Of a stretch of 5,498 nt of DNA, positions 5,370 to 5,498 are shown piece by piece (the stretch's first letter is position 1; the number at the start of each line of letters is the position of its first letter). The translations under genes and the position numbers were made by a program. The notes beneath the pieces were generated by a model that worked only from the letters and a program-made list of their open reading frames with translations, had not been told where the DNA came from and did not search any database. The stretch is from Candidatus Omnitrophota bacterium (GTDB lineage Bacteria; Omnitrophota; Gorgyraeia; Gygaellales; Profunditerraquicolaceae). The stretch lies in the NCBI GenBank assembly GCA_023229385.1, contig JALNZI010000096.1, positions 1 to 5,498 of the forward strand, in the 5' to 3' direction.

Positions 5370-5498
5370 TCAATCCATTAACAATTGTTTAATAATCTCA
5401 ATATTCTTTTTGGTCGCACCCCTATTGCTGATAATCAATCCATAGGCGCGTTCAACCAATTGTTGAGCCAGCAGATTACTAGCCAATATTTCTTTTAC
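5370..5498 (-). CDS. C-terminal end of an unrecognised gene upstream of greA
   Basis: An open frame enters from the right edge and ends at TGA (5370-5372), giving 42 residues with no internal stop. It is predicted to be helical: VKEILASNLLAQQLVERAY (1-19), then GLIISNRG and a basic helix TKKNIEIIKQLLMD (29-42). I do not recognise the family. It is not the carbamoyl-phosphate synthase end that precedes greA in some bacteria, as far as can be judged. The 55-base gap to greA and same orientation make co-transcription possible. Support is the orientation, the absence of stops in frame, and coding-like amino acid composition. Confidence 0.6.
   Translation of the reverse strand, partial: VKEILASNLLAQQLVERAYGLIISNRGATKKNIEIIKQLLMD

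Noticed and set aside
5380..5389. AACAATTGTT perfect palindrome as an operator
   Set aside because: It lies within the coding end of the upstream gene and is short enough to be chance in AT-rich codons.

Overview
This window looks like bacterial chromosome of moderate GC. Every supported gene lies on the minus strand, so transcription runs from position 5498 towards 1. The gene content is a compact, free-living-type core: GreA, a UbiA prenyltransferase, purine and pyrimidine base deaminases, OsmC, a STAS-PilZ fusion, a HAD phosphatase and a UPF0016 transporter. Shine-Dalgarno sites are clear for some genes (greA, guaD-like, osmC-like, UPF0016) and absent for others, which seem to rely on overlap with the upstream stop codon. 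The lineage is uncertain. The general style recalls poorly cultured groups such as Omnitrophota, but that is an impression, not something the sequence proves.

Region 5498-2399 is a tight gene string. It starts with the last 42 codons of an unrecognised gene, then a 55-base leader, then greA. greA is followed by a yeast-type (Fcy1-like) cytosine deaminase, a 62-residue unknown, a three-helix membrane protein with an N-terminal cysteine cluster, a UbiA-family prenyltransferase, and a guanine-deaminase-like protein. From greA down, neighbouring genes are 12 bases or less apart or overlap (8 bases and ATGA), so they are probably one operon. The two deaminases belong to different branches of the same zinc-deaminase superfamily. 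They would turn cytosine into uracil and guanine into xanthine, so the operon has a base-salvage side.

Region 2156-2408 holds no gene. It is a single large imperfect palindrome of about 250 bases whose arms pair almost from end to end and whose centre carries a near-perfect small hairpin. Its right end runs into the stop codon of the guanine-deaminase-like gene. It looks like a non-autonomous mobile or repeat element (MITE-like) or a large structured RNA, and it is the most unusual object in the window.

Region 2095-329 is a second gene string: an OsmC/Ohr-type peroxide-defence protein, a STAS-PilZ fusion (a c-di-GMP receptor module joined to an anti-anti-sigma-like domain whose phosphosite is replaced by tyrosine), and a HAD phosphatase of the beta-phosphoglucomutase type. 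A 117-base gap follows with a good promoter for the last gene, a UPF0016/GDT1-family cation transporter that is cut off by the left edge.
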